Shown here: in pieces, positions 8,580-15,900 of the stretch
How positions within the stretch are numbered: position 1 is the first letter of the stretch
Layout of the letters: every line of letters begins with the position of its first letter
From: a virus
IMG/VR virus record: IMGVR_UViG_3300032323_002779
Coordinates: 1-64,000 of that record
Length of the DNA: 64,000 nt
Reading direction: 5' to 3' (one strand)
The notes under the pieces: generated by a model
Database searches by the model: none
Told to the model about the DNA's origin: nothing
Seen by the model: the letters and a program-made list of their open reading frames with translations, nothing else
Position numbers and translations under genes: made by a program

Positions 8580-8804
8580 ATGGCAAAGAGATTGAAAAGT
8601 TTAGACAAACATAACTCAACGACTTCTACTTTCCATTGGAATATGATGCCTCAAGAACCAATTCCAAACGGTATTGCTTGTCCGAAGTGTGGGGAAGAAT
8701 TACTTGATACAAAACCAAACGAAATACTAACTTCTATGCCTCCGCAAAAAAACGTTAATTGCTCGAATAAAAAATGCGATTTTAGAGGTTATAGGGTCGC
8801 TTAA
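8580..8804 (+). CDS. Small zinc-ribbon protein
   Basis: 74 residues. CPKCGEEL at about 34-41 and CSNKKCDFRG near the end give four Cys in CxxC and CxxxxC spacing, a zinc-ribbon pattern. N-terminus MAKRLKSLDKHNSTTSTFHW is basic and polar. Similar small ribbon proteins are frequent in phages and may bind nucleic acid. Seven bases after the GT4 gene. Confidence 0.65.
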   Translation: MAKRLKSLDKHNSTTSTFHWNMMPQEPIPNGIACPKCGEELLDTKPNEILTSMPPQKNVNCSNKKCDFRGYRVA

Positions 8805-8851
8805 AAAATAAATCAAGAACCCGATTGCAAGGATAATTGCTACAAAAAAAT

Positions 8852-9115
8852 ATGGAAAATCAAACAGAAAGAGGATTGACCTTTGGAGAAAAAGCCGTTG
8901 GATTAACTTTCAATCCGTCAGGAGATGAAAAAGTGAATAAGGCAAAACAACTTATGGCGGACGCTTTAGATTTGCTACAACAAGCAGAGTTGGAAAAAAG
9001 CGATTATGGTAAAGTAACGCAAAGTTGGGAGGCAAATGTCTTCAGGACAAACGCTTTCAATAAAGTTGTAGATGCTCAAATGGCTTTGGTCAAGTACATT
9101 ACTTGGAATAACTAA
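8852..9115 (+). CDS. Acb2/Tad1-hexamer-like cyclic-nucleotide sponge (anti-CBASS/Thoeris candidate)
   Basis: 87 residues from ATG 8852 (an in-frame TTG lies 15 bases upstream). RGLTFGEKAVGLTFNPSGD followed by a long amphipathic helix and the end AQMALVKYITWNN matches what I know of the Acb2-type family carried by Bacteroidota phages, which usually read GEKAVGxxFNPSxD ... AQMWAVKAITW. Acb2 forms hexamers that soak up cyclic di- and trinucleotides, blocking CBASS, and some bind Thoeris signals. It is the last gene before a strong terminator. The central Ala-Gln-Met region differs from the usual form, so ligand range is open. Confidence 0.68.
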   Translation: MENQTERGLTFGEKAVGLTFNPSGDEKVNKAKQLMADALDLLQQAELEKSDYGKVTQSWEANVFRTNAFNKVVDAQMALVKYITWNN

Positions 9116-9140
9116 AACATAAGTCTTATACAAAATAAAG

Positions 9141-9171
9141 AAGCCACCCTGTCGAGAGTGGCTTTTTTTTC
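9141..9171. terminator. Bidirectional rho-independent terminator
   Basis: Seven-base stem AAGCCAC / GTGGCTT with a 10-base loop containing CTGTCGAG, followed on the + strand by eight T. On the - strand the opposite flank (TTCTTTATTTTG) is T-rich. It lies between the convergent ends of the gene at 8852-9115 and the minus-strand gene at 9188-9310. Confidence 0.85.
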
Positions 9172-9187
9172 GCAGATTAGCAAAGGA

Positions 9188-9310
9188 TTATCCTCTTTTG
9201 AATACCCCAACTTTCCAAGCAATAGCAACAACCCCTAAAAGGATTAAAGTATTGTGGACATTGTTTCCGCCAAGCCAATTTGGACTGCTGATGTCAAATG
9301 TTCCTTTCAT
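9188..9310 (-). CDS. 40-residue single-span membrane protein (minus strand)
   Basis: ATG at 9310 reads MKGTFDISSPNWLGGNNVHN, then a membrane helix (TLILLGVVAIAWKVGVF) and a KRG end, stopping at TAA 9190-9188. It is the only convincing minus-strand gene in the window. It has its own Bacteroidota-type promoter (9343-9375) and ends at a shared terminator. The anchor resembles those of the many small membrane proteins at 37-64 kb. It contains WLGG, possibly the local version of the Gly-Gly motif. Confidence 0.7.
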   Translation of the reverse strand: MKGTFDISSPNWLGGNNVHNTLILLGVVAIAWKVGVFKRG

Positions 9311-9342
9311 AATTTTTTAAATTAATTATTAATAATTAGACA

Positions 9343-9375
9343 CAAATGTAATTAATAATTTTTTACATTTACAAA
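9343..9375 (-). promoter_or_regulatory. Bacteroidota-type promoter for the minus-strand gene
   Basis: Read on the - strand: TTTG (9375-9372), 21-base spacer, TACATTTG (9350-9343), matching TTTG-N(about 19)-TAnnTTTG. The start codon at 9310 lies 33 bases downstream of the -7 box. Confidence 0.72.
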
Positions 9376-9466
9376 TTATTATCTCATTTATGCTTTAGTA
9401 ATTAAAAAGTTACGAAAAAAAATCAAACTAACGACTATCCTAAATTATTATTATTTAAGATAAGAT

Positions 9467-9497
9467 TTTGATAATTCGTTTCGGTTTATTATATTTG
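9467..9497 (+). promoter_or_regulatory. Bacteroidota-type promoter for the effector/polyvalent block
   Basis: TTTG at 9467-9470, 19-base spacer, TATATTTG at 9490-9497, an exact fit to the consensus, 20 bases before the ATG at 9517. It diverges from the minus-strand promoter at 9343-9375; the AT-rich DNA between them could hold operators. It probably drives the genes from 9.5 kb on. Confidence 0.78.
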
Positions 9498-9516
9498 GCA
9501 CTTAATCCTTAATGCA

Positions 9517-10464
9517 ATGAAAGACAGTCATATAGATTATTCAGATTACTACGAAAATGGTGGAAAAGTAGATACCAAAATACCTTTAAGAATTAGAAAA
9601 GAAATTTATGATGCGGACGGCGAAAGACGCATCGATGAAAGAGCGATAGAGGTTTTAACAGACTACGCTGAAAATTTACCACAAACCAAAGACTTAAATA
9701 CCAACTCAAGAACAGGAAGTTATTTTCCTGAAAGACAAAGGCTTCATCGGAAAATTATGGATTCTTTTAAAAAGGATTTGGTTTGTATTGAAAATGACGA
9801 ACCAATCGCTATTCTTATGGGAGGTTCTCCTGCGAGTGGAAAAAGCACATTCTTGAGAAAATACGCCCCGTATTTGCTAAAAGAAGAAATTTTAAAAGTT
9901 GATGCTGACGAGATTAGAGCAAAACTTCCTGAATACAGAGGTTGGAACGCAACCCAAACACATCAAGAAACCAAAGATATTGTTAATACACTTTTGAGTG
10001 ATAGAACTATTGGAATTCCTTGTAAGTACGATGTTATTTATGATGGAACTATGAATAGCACCAAGAGTTATTATCCGCTAATTGCCCTATTGAAAAAATT
10101 AGGGTACAAAATCTTTATCGTTTATATCGATAAGGTTGAAGAAGAAGTTATTAAAAAACGTGCTTTAGAAAGGTACAAAAAGAGTGGTCGCTTCGTCCCT
10201 ATGGCGGTAATAGATGATTTCTTTACAAGGGGCAAAAGCGCACTTAACGAACTAAAAGACAAAGCGGACGGTTATATGATTGTTGACGGGTCAGGCGGAG
10301 ATTACAAAGTAATTGAGCGTGGGGGAATGAGATTGCCTAAACGCCGTGCTTACTCGAAATTGGGAGTTCCTATTGCGCAGTTAGAGAAAGAAAGTAAAAT
10401 GGAAAGTGGTGGGGCTACTGAAAGCAGAACGCCTGACTATTTAAGAATGTTTTTGGGGAAATAA
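9517..10464 (+). CDS. Zeta-toxin-like P-loop kinase with C-terminal PDYLRMFLGK tail
   Basis: 315 residues. Walker A MGGSPASGKSTFLRKYAP at about 101-118, then ILKVDADEIRAKLPEY, the substrate-binding stretch of zeta-toxin/UDP-N-acetylglucosamine kinases, and RYKKSGRFVPMAVIDDFF late in the domain as in that family. The N-terminus carries YYENGGKVDTK and the C-terminus ESGG followed by TPDYLRMFLGK, the same tail as the next two proteins. Zeta kinases phosphorylate UDP-GlcNAc and stop cell-wall synthesis; the polyvalent proteins of phages often include them. Likely delivered with the virion, which is inference. Confidence 0.82.
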   Translation: MKDSHIDYSDYYENGGKVDTKIPLRIRKEIYDADGERRIDERAIEVLTDYAENLPQTKDLNTNSRTGSYFPERQRLHRKIMDSFKKDLVCIENDEPIAILMGGSPASGKSTFLRKYAPYLLKEEILKVDADEIRAKLPEYRGWNATQTHQETKDIVNTLLSDRTIGIPCKYDVIYDGTMNSTKSYYPLIALLKKLGYKIFIVYIDKVEEEVIKKRALERYKKSGRFVPMAVIDDFFTRGKSALNELKDKADGYMIVDGSGGDYKVIERGGMRLPKRRAYSKLGVPIAQLEKESKMESGGATESRTPDYLRMFLGK

Positions 10465-10465
10465 A

Positions 10466-11362
10466 ATGAAAAACTTCGCCTTTATATTGGTAATAGAAAA
10501 CATAAAAAACCCAAACTTAATTTCAAGTGATGGGGTTAAAAACAAGTATAAAGGTGCTTACAAAAAGATTTTTGATATTTTAAATGAAGATTTTGTATTT
10601 GTTGAATTTGAAAGCGAAGACGAAGAGTTGATTGGAAACGATTTTTACTTGTATTTCAATCTCACTCCTGATTTAGAAAAATTACAACGAATAAGTAAAA
10701 TTCCAAATGTGAAAATAATTAGTCAAAGATATGGGTTAGGCGGAAGAACGATAGCCCAAACTCCTGCTCCCAAGAAAGACCGTGTTTATGGAAGCGATTT
10801 GAACAAGAGTGATTCGTCAAAAGATTTGTCAAGCGCAAAACTAATCAAGTTTGACGAAAAGACGCTTGAGGCTATTAAAAATAAGGTTCGGGAGCATAAT
10901 GAGGAACACCCTGATAAGAAAATAAACTTGTCAAGTGCTAAAGCGGTTGTTCGTAGAGGAATGGGGGCTTATTCTAAATCCCACAGACCGACTATCAAGG
11001 GCGGTAAACCGAACAGTAGAGTTGCTTGGGGATTAGCAAGATTAAACGCCTTTACATACAAAATTGTGAACGGCAAAAGTAAGTCGGGAAAATATAACCA
11101 AGACGATGATTTGATTGAGGAATTAGGTTTTAAAGTTGCTAATTATAAAAACGGCGGAGAAATGAAAAAAGACATACGTTGTATCAACTGCGGTTGGGAA
11201 TGGAATAAAAAGGATTCCGAGTTATGGGATATGTATGTTTGTCACAAGTGCGGTTTTGACAACACAACTTTCTATACTTCTATTCCTGTTAATAATTATA
11301 GCAAGGGAGGTAAAGTAGAATCGAAAAACCCTGACTATTTAAGAATGTTTTTAGGAAAATAA
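10466..11362 (+). CDS. Multi-domain effector with zinc ribbon and PDYLRMFLGK tail
   Basis: 298 residues. N-terminal alpha/beta domain (1-90) not recognised. Residues about 120-215 include a helical basic domain with SSAKAVVRRGMGAYSKSHRP and RVAWGLARLNAFTYKI, a pattern I have seen in phage and mobile-element proteins of unknown function. A GG linker (YKNGGEMKKD) leads to a four-Cys zinc ribbon (CINCGWEW ... CHKCGFD, about 239-266), then YSKGGKVES and the tail NPDYLRMFLGK. Starts two bases after the kinase stop. The domain-linker-domain-tail design is the same as its neighbours. Confidence 0.65.
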   Translation: MKNFAFILVIENIKNPNLISSDGVKNKYKGAYKKIFDILNEDFVFVEFESEDEELIGNDFYLYFNLTPDLEKLQRISKIPNVKIISQRYGLGGRTIAQTPAPKKDRVYGSDLNKSDSSKDLSSAKLIKFDEKTLEAIKNKVREHNEEHPDKKINLSSAKAVVRRGMGAYSKSHRPTIKGGKPNSRVAWGLARLNAFTYKIVNGKSKSGKYNQDDDLIEELGFKVANYKNGGEMKKDIRCINCGWEWNKKDSELWDMYVCHKCGFDNTTFYTSIPVNNYSKGGKVESKNPDYLRMFLGK

Positions 11363-11366
11363 AGAT

Positions 11367-12359
11367 ATGAGCAACAAGTTATTAGCACCTAACGGCAAAC
11401 CAACCAACCTAAATGCTATGCAGTACGAATTAGTTCGTACCCCTGCGTTTAAAAAGTGGTTTGGGGATTGGGAAAACGACCCTGCTAATGCGAGTAAAGT
11501 TGTTGATGAAAATGGAGAGCCTTTGGTTGTTTATCACGGAACTAATAGCGATTTTACAAAATTCAGTTTAGAAAGAGTTGGTTCAAATGTTGATTACGGA
11601 ATGTGGGGAAGTGGATTTTACTTTTCTCCCTTGAGGTCATTTAGCAAATATTACGGAAGTAAGATTTTAAAATTATTTTTGAATATTAGAAATCCGTTTG
11701 TTAGGAATCCAAATATTCAAGGAAGTACTGTTCAATTCAAGCCTGTATATGGTAAAGAAGCATCTCTTAATTTAAGAAATCAAATATTATCATATAACTA
11801 TGATGGTGTTTTTCAATACGAATCGGGTCAAAAAAATCCGCTTATTCAAATTGTTGCGTTTCAGCCAAACCAAATAAAACTTGCTGACGGAACTAATAGG
11901 TTGTTTGATGCTAATTCAGACGACATTAGATTTGTAAAAGGAGGAAAAGTTAAAGGGGATTGTTATTTAGTTGCAGGTCAAATTGCAATGGAAATAAGAA
12001 GTAAAAAAATTGACTACAAAGGAACGCCTTATTTGGTTCACGCAGAAGTTAAGCATAGTACTTTAGACGGAGTTCGTTTTGGACACGCTTTTATTGAGGA
12101 CGATGAAAACGTTTATGATTTTTCAAACAACAGAGAAATTATAATGCCAAAGCAATTATACTACTATTTTGGGGACATAAACCCAAAAGACAAAAAGAAG
12201 TATAGAAAATATACTTTCAAACAGGCAAGAGAAAAAATGTTAAGTACAGGCAATTATGGTTGTTGGGATATAGATGTTGAGTTTAATAGCGGAGGGGAAA
12301 TAGTTAAGTCGTACAAAATGGAAATCCCCGATTATTTAAAAATGTTTTTAGGATTTTAG
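11367..12359 (+). CDS. ADP-ribosyltransferase (ART-PolyVal) fused to papain/transglutaminase-like domain
   Basis: 330 residues. N-terminal ART of the polyvalent-protein type: TPAFKKWFGDWENDP at about 25-39, VVYHGTNSDFTKF at about 54-66, GSGFYFSPL around 82, and an Asn-Pro region. After VKGGKVKG comes a second domain with Cys199 (GDCYLVAG), His240 (RFGHAFIE) and Asp251 (NVYDFSNN), the order and spacing of papain/transglutaminase-like cysteine enzymes. Tail: SGGEIVKSYK then IPDYLKMFLGF. The ART probably modifies a host target after entry. The Cys-His-Asp domain could be a protease for the Gly-Gly linkers; this is inference. Confidence 0.75.
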   Translation: MSNKLLAPNGKPTNLNAMQYELVRTPAFKKWFGDWENDPANASKVVDENGEPLVVYHGTNSDFTKFSLERVGSNVDYGMWGSGFYFSPLRSFSKYYGSKILKLFLNIRNPFVRNPNIQGSTVQFKPVYGKEASLNLRNQILSYNYDGVFQYESGQKNPLIQIVAFQPNQIKLADGTNRLFDANSDDIRFVKGGKVKGDCYLVAGQIAMEIRSKKIDYKGTPYLVHAEVKHSTLDGVRFGHAFIEDDENVYDFSNNREIIMPKQLYYYFGDINPKDKKKYRKYTFKQAREKMLSTGNYGCWDIDVEFNSGGEIVKSYKMEIPDYLKMFLGF

Positions 12360-12362
12360 GTT

Positions 12363-12914
12363 ATGGAAAATTTAGAAATTTGGAAAGACATATCCGAATA
12401 TGAGGGACGCTATCAAGTATCTAATATTGGTAGAGTAAAGTCTGTTGCAAGAATAGTTGAAAGTAGAAAAGGTGTTTTCGGTAATAAAAAAGAGATTGTT
12501 TTAAAGCCAACTAAAACTAAAAAAGGATATTTAAGAATTAAACTATGTAAAGTTTTTTGCGAAAAATCTATTGAGAATAATTTTTACATACATACTTTAG
12601 TTGCTAAATCATTTTTAGAAAACCCTTTAAAAAAACCTCAAGTTAATCACATTAACGGAGTTAAAGACGATAATAGAATTGAGAATTTGGAGTGGGTTAC
12701 GGGTTCTGAAAATGTAATACATTCTCTTAATAATAATTTAAAAATACCACAGAAAGGTTCTGAACACGGAATGTCAAAACTTACGGAAAAGGAGGTTTTA
12801 GAAATAAGAGCAATAGGGAGGTCAAAAACATTAAAAGAAGTTTCTTTAAAATACAATGTTGACCAATCTTTGATTAGTTCAATCTTGTTAAATAAAATTT
12901 GGAATCACGTTTAA
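12363..12914 (+). CDS. NUMOD4-HNH homing endonuclease
   Basis: 183 residues. NUMOD4 motif EIWKDISEYEGRYQVSNIGR at residues 5-24, HNH_3 core QVNHINGVKDDNRIENLEWV at about 96-115, and a C-terminal helix-turn-helix (TLKEVSLKYNVDQSLISSIL) for DNA binding. This is the standard layout of phage free-standing homing nucleases. It is wedged between two polyvalent-type genes and breaks the run of GG-linker proteins, consistent with insertion as a mobile gene. Confidence 0.92.
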   Translation: MENLEIWKDISEYEGRYQVSNIGRVKSVARIVESRKGVFGNKKEIVLKPTKTKKGYLRIKLCKVFCEKSIENNFYIHTLVAKSFLENPLKKPQVNHINGVKDDNRIENLEWVTGSENVIHSLNNNLKIPQKGSEHGMSKLTEKEVLEIRAIGRSKTLKEVSLKYNVDQSLISSILLNKIWNHV

Positions 12915-12928
12915 AAAAACAATTTAAA

Positions 12929-15900
12929 ATGCGAAAAGGCAAAATAAAATTAACTCAAAAAGAAGCAGAAAACACACCCGCAGGAGGTGTTGTTGTTGGT
13001 AAAAGAGATGGTCAAACAATGATTTATGATGACGCTTCTCTTGGAGGGTATTTTGTAGGTAAACTACATCGTGACGGGGGTATCAAAATGATTAATAAAT
13101 CAACGGGACAACCTTTGGAAGTTCAAGGTTCGGAGGTCATTATTACCGCTCCTGCCGTAAACGACCCTACTAAAAAAGAGTTTGAGGGCAAGATGATGAC
13201 TAATCGTGAAATACTTTCTAAAATTAATTCGGACGGTGGTGGCGTGTCTTTTGCGGACGGAGGCGATATTCCCGCTAAAATCCATACAACTGATTGCGAA
13301 TACAAATTTGGCGGAAAGTTGGTTAAAGACACCGACATAGCGCACTCTTTAGGTATGAACTCTACCTTGAAAAAAGGAAAACAACAATTTTCTTCAGGAG
13401 ATACAACTTATGACGTAGATGGTATTTATAATGCTATTAAAAAGGGCAAACTTCGCTTAAAAACTAAAGAGATTGAAACTTTCCCGATGAAGTACCCTGT
13501 GTATGACAAAAATTACGCAGAAAACCACAAAATTGATTTCAGAAAACCAAACGGGATTACTGTTCGCACAGAAAGTGGCGAAGAGGTTTTGATTGACGGT
13601 AATCATAGAATGAATGATGCCTACCTAAAGGGCAGAAAAACTATGAAAACTTATTACATCGAAGACCCAAAACAAATAGCCAAGTTTGCCAAAAAGAACA
13701 AATTTGAGTTAGGCGGGGAAAATAAAGTTGGCGGTCATTTATCAAAAAACAAATCATTGAAGCAAATTGCTGAAATGCACAATGTTTCTTTGGCTCACAT
13801 TAACGAAGAACTTGCGAAAGGTTTGGAGGTAGAGAAAGAACATTTTTCTGATTTTAAAGAGCGCACAAGGGTTGCTAAAGACCATTTAGTAGAAAACCCT
13901 AACTATTACACTATTCTTGCTAAAGCAGGGCTTAAAATGGGTGGACGTGTTCAAAGACAAGAGTTGGTTGAGAAATCGAAAAAAGGCGATACCCCTGCAA
14001 GAGATTTGAATAATTACAATGACATTATGGATTTAGAAGCAGACGGAGCGGTAGGTGGAGATAGTGGTTTGGCTTTTGCTGATGGTGGACAGGTATCTGA
14101 TTTGAAAATAGGAGATGTTCTTGAAATAGATTCAAATAGCAAGTATAGCGGACTGTCGTTGTATGTGCCGAGTGAAAACAACACTTATTTTTTTAACAAC
14201 GGAACTCAATTAAAATTAGTTAAGTTAAATAGCGGGGGAGATGAAGATTATAAGTCTTTTAGTTTAGAACAAGCGGGAGAAAAAATAATTGTTTCAATCG
14301 CAAACATAAGTTTGCAAAAAATGATTAATGAAAAATCCTTAAAAAAGGTTTCTTTTGCTGATGGCGGAATAACGCCGTATGATGCTAATGAAGAGGGGGA
14401 TTCAGTTGATATTGTTGAAGACGAATTCGCAAAAGGCGGGGTGGTTTATGATACCACAAAACCAAAAATTGAAAAAGTAACTATAAAAGAAACAAGGTTT
14501 GATGCGAGTTCTCCTGTTTATTCAGGTAGCCGACAAAACATCGTAGGTAAAATTGCTAACAATGTTTCTGAATTGCAACAAATTGTTTCTGACTACATAG
14601 GTTCAAGTCCTAAAGAAGAATACGATTGGATTAGTTTTTATGTGAATGATGCCTCAAGAGGTAAATATTATGTAGATTTAAACAAAGACAAGAAAAACAC
14701 GGTAAAAAATGTAAACCCCGAAACGCTTAATTCTGTAAACTTTAAAAGAGTAATAGATGCTAAAGATTATTTAGTGAAAAACTACGATTGGACTGACTTT
14801 TTTGAGGGCGCAAGTAATATACCTGCTCGTAGAGGCAAAACTGTTGAAGGAGTTAACGTGGTTTACTTTGATGTTGACGGAAAAACACGTCTAATTCAAG
14901 ATGTCAGAAATCCATTTCAACTTTATAATTTTTTAAAGAAGTTATATAATGACGGTAGTCGTTATGTAGAATTACAACCAAGCGGTTATGGAATTGTTAA
15001 ACAATTCCCTAAAATTATTCCAATCACTAATTCTGCTTGGCAAGACATACTTTTTGTAAAACCTGAAAAAGAGGCGGTTGAAGCAATTATGAACACACTT
15101 GCTTTTGCTCTTTTCCCTAAATTAGATTTTTCTAAATTTAATAATAGGTCTAATATCCCTGCTTCAACTTCTGCTTACAAAGCAGACAAAGAGGTTCAGT
15201 CAGTTTTGATTAAATACGGAAAAGGCAACGAATATACCGCATTGAACGGGGAATCTCTTTTATCTATGATGCAAGATATTTGGAACTCAAATGGCAAAAC
15301 AGTAAGAACGATTCAGATACAACCTAAAGGCAGGATAGCGCAGTTGTCTGTTTTAAAAATAATTGACTTGGTTGAAAAACCTTTTAATATTGAGTATGAA
15401 ATTAATCCTGATAAAATTACACTTAATGAATTAAGAGATAAATTATCAAAAGGAGAAGAATGGTACAATGACTTGGATTGGACGAGTTTCTTTAAAGAAA
15501 ACACTCCTGCCTCTTCAACTTCTGTTTCATCTCCAAAAAAAGAAAATGTTGTTCAATCAGTAAGGTTAAATTTTGAAAAACAAGACGGAACGCCATATAA
15601 TAAGATAACGGCAAATTCGGGCAGAGAACTCTTTAAAGAACTTGAATATGCTGAAAATAATTGGTTGACTGCTGAAGATGATTTTTTCAGATTTCAGTTC
15701 ATTGCTTATTATACGGATAGTAATGGCATTGGTAAATCTATGTCCGAACAATTTAATTTTGGAGATAAATTTTTTCTTCCAAGTAATTGGTCTTACGACA
15801 GTTTTAGAAGATTAGTCTATTATGATTGGTTTGGTAATAAGTTAGATTTTAGCGAGTTTTTCCATAAAACATACATTGCTTCGAGCGAAAGAGAAGTTAG

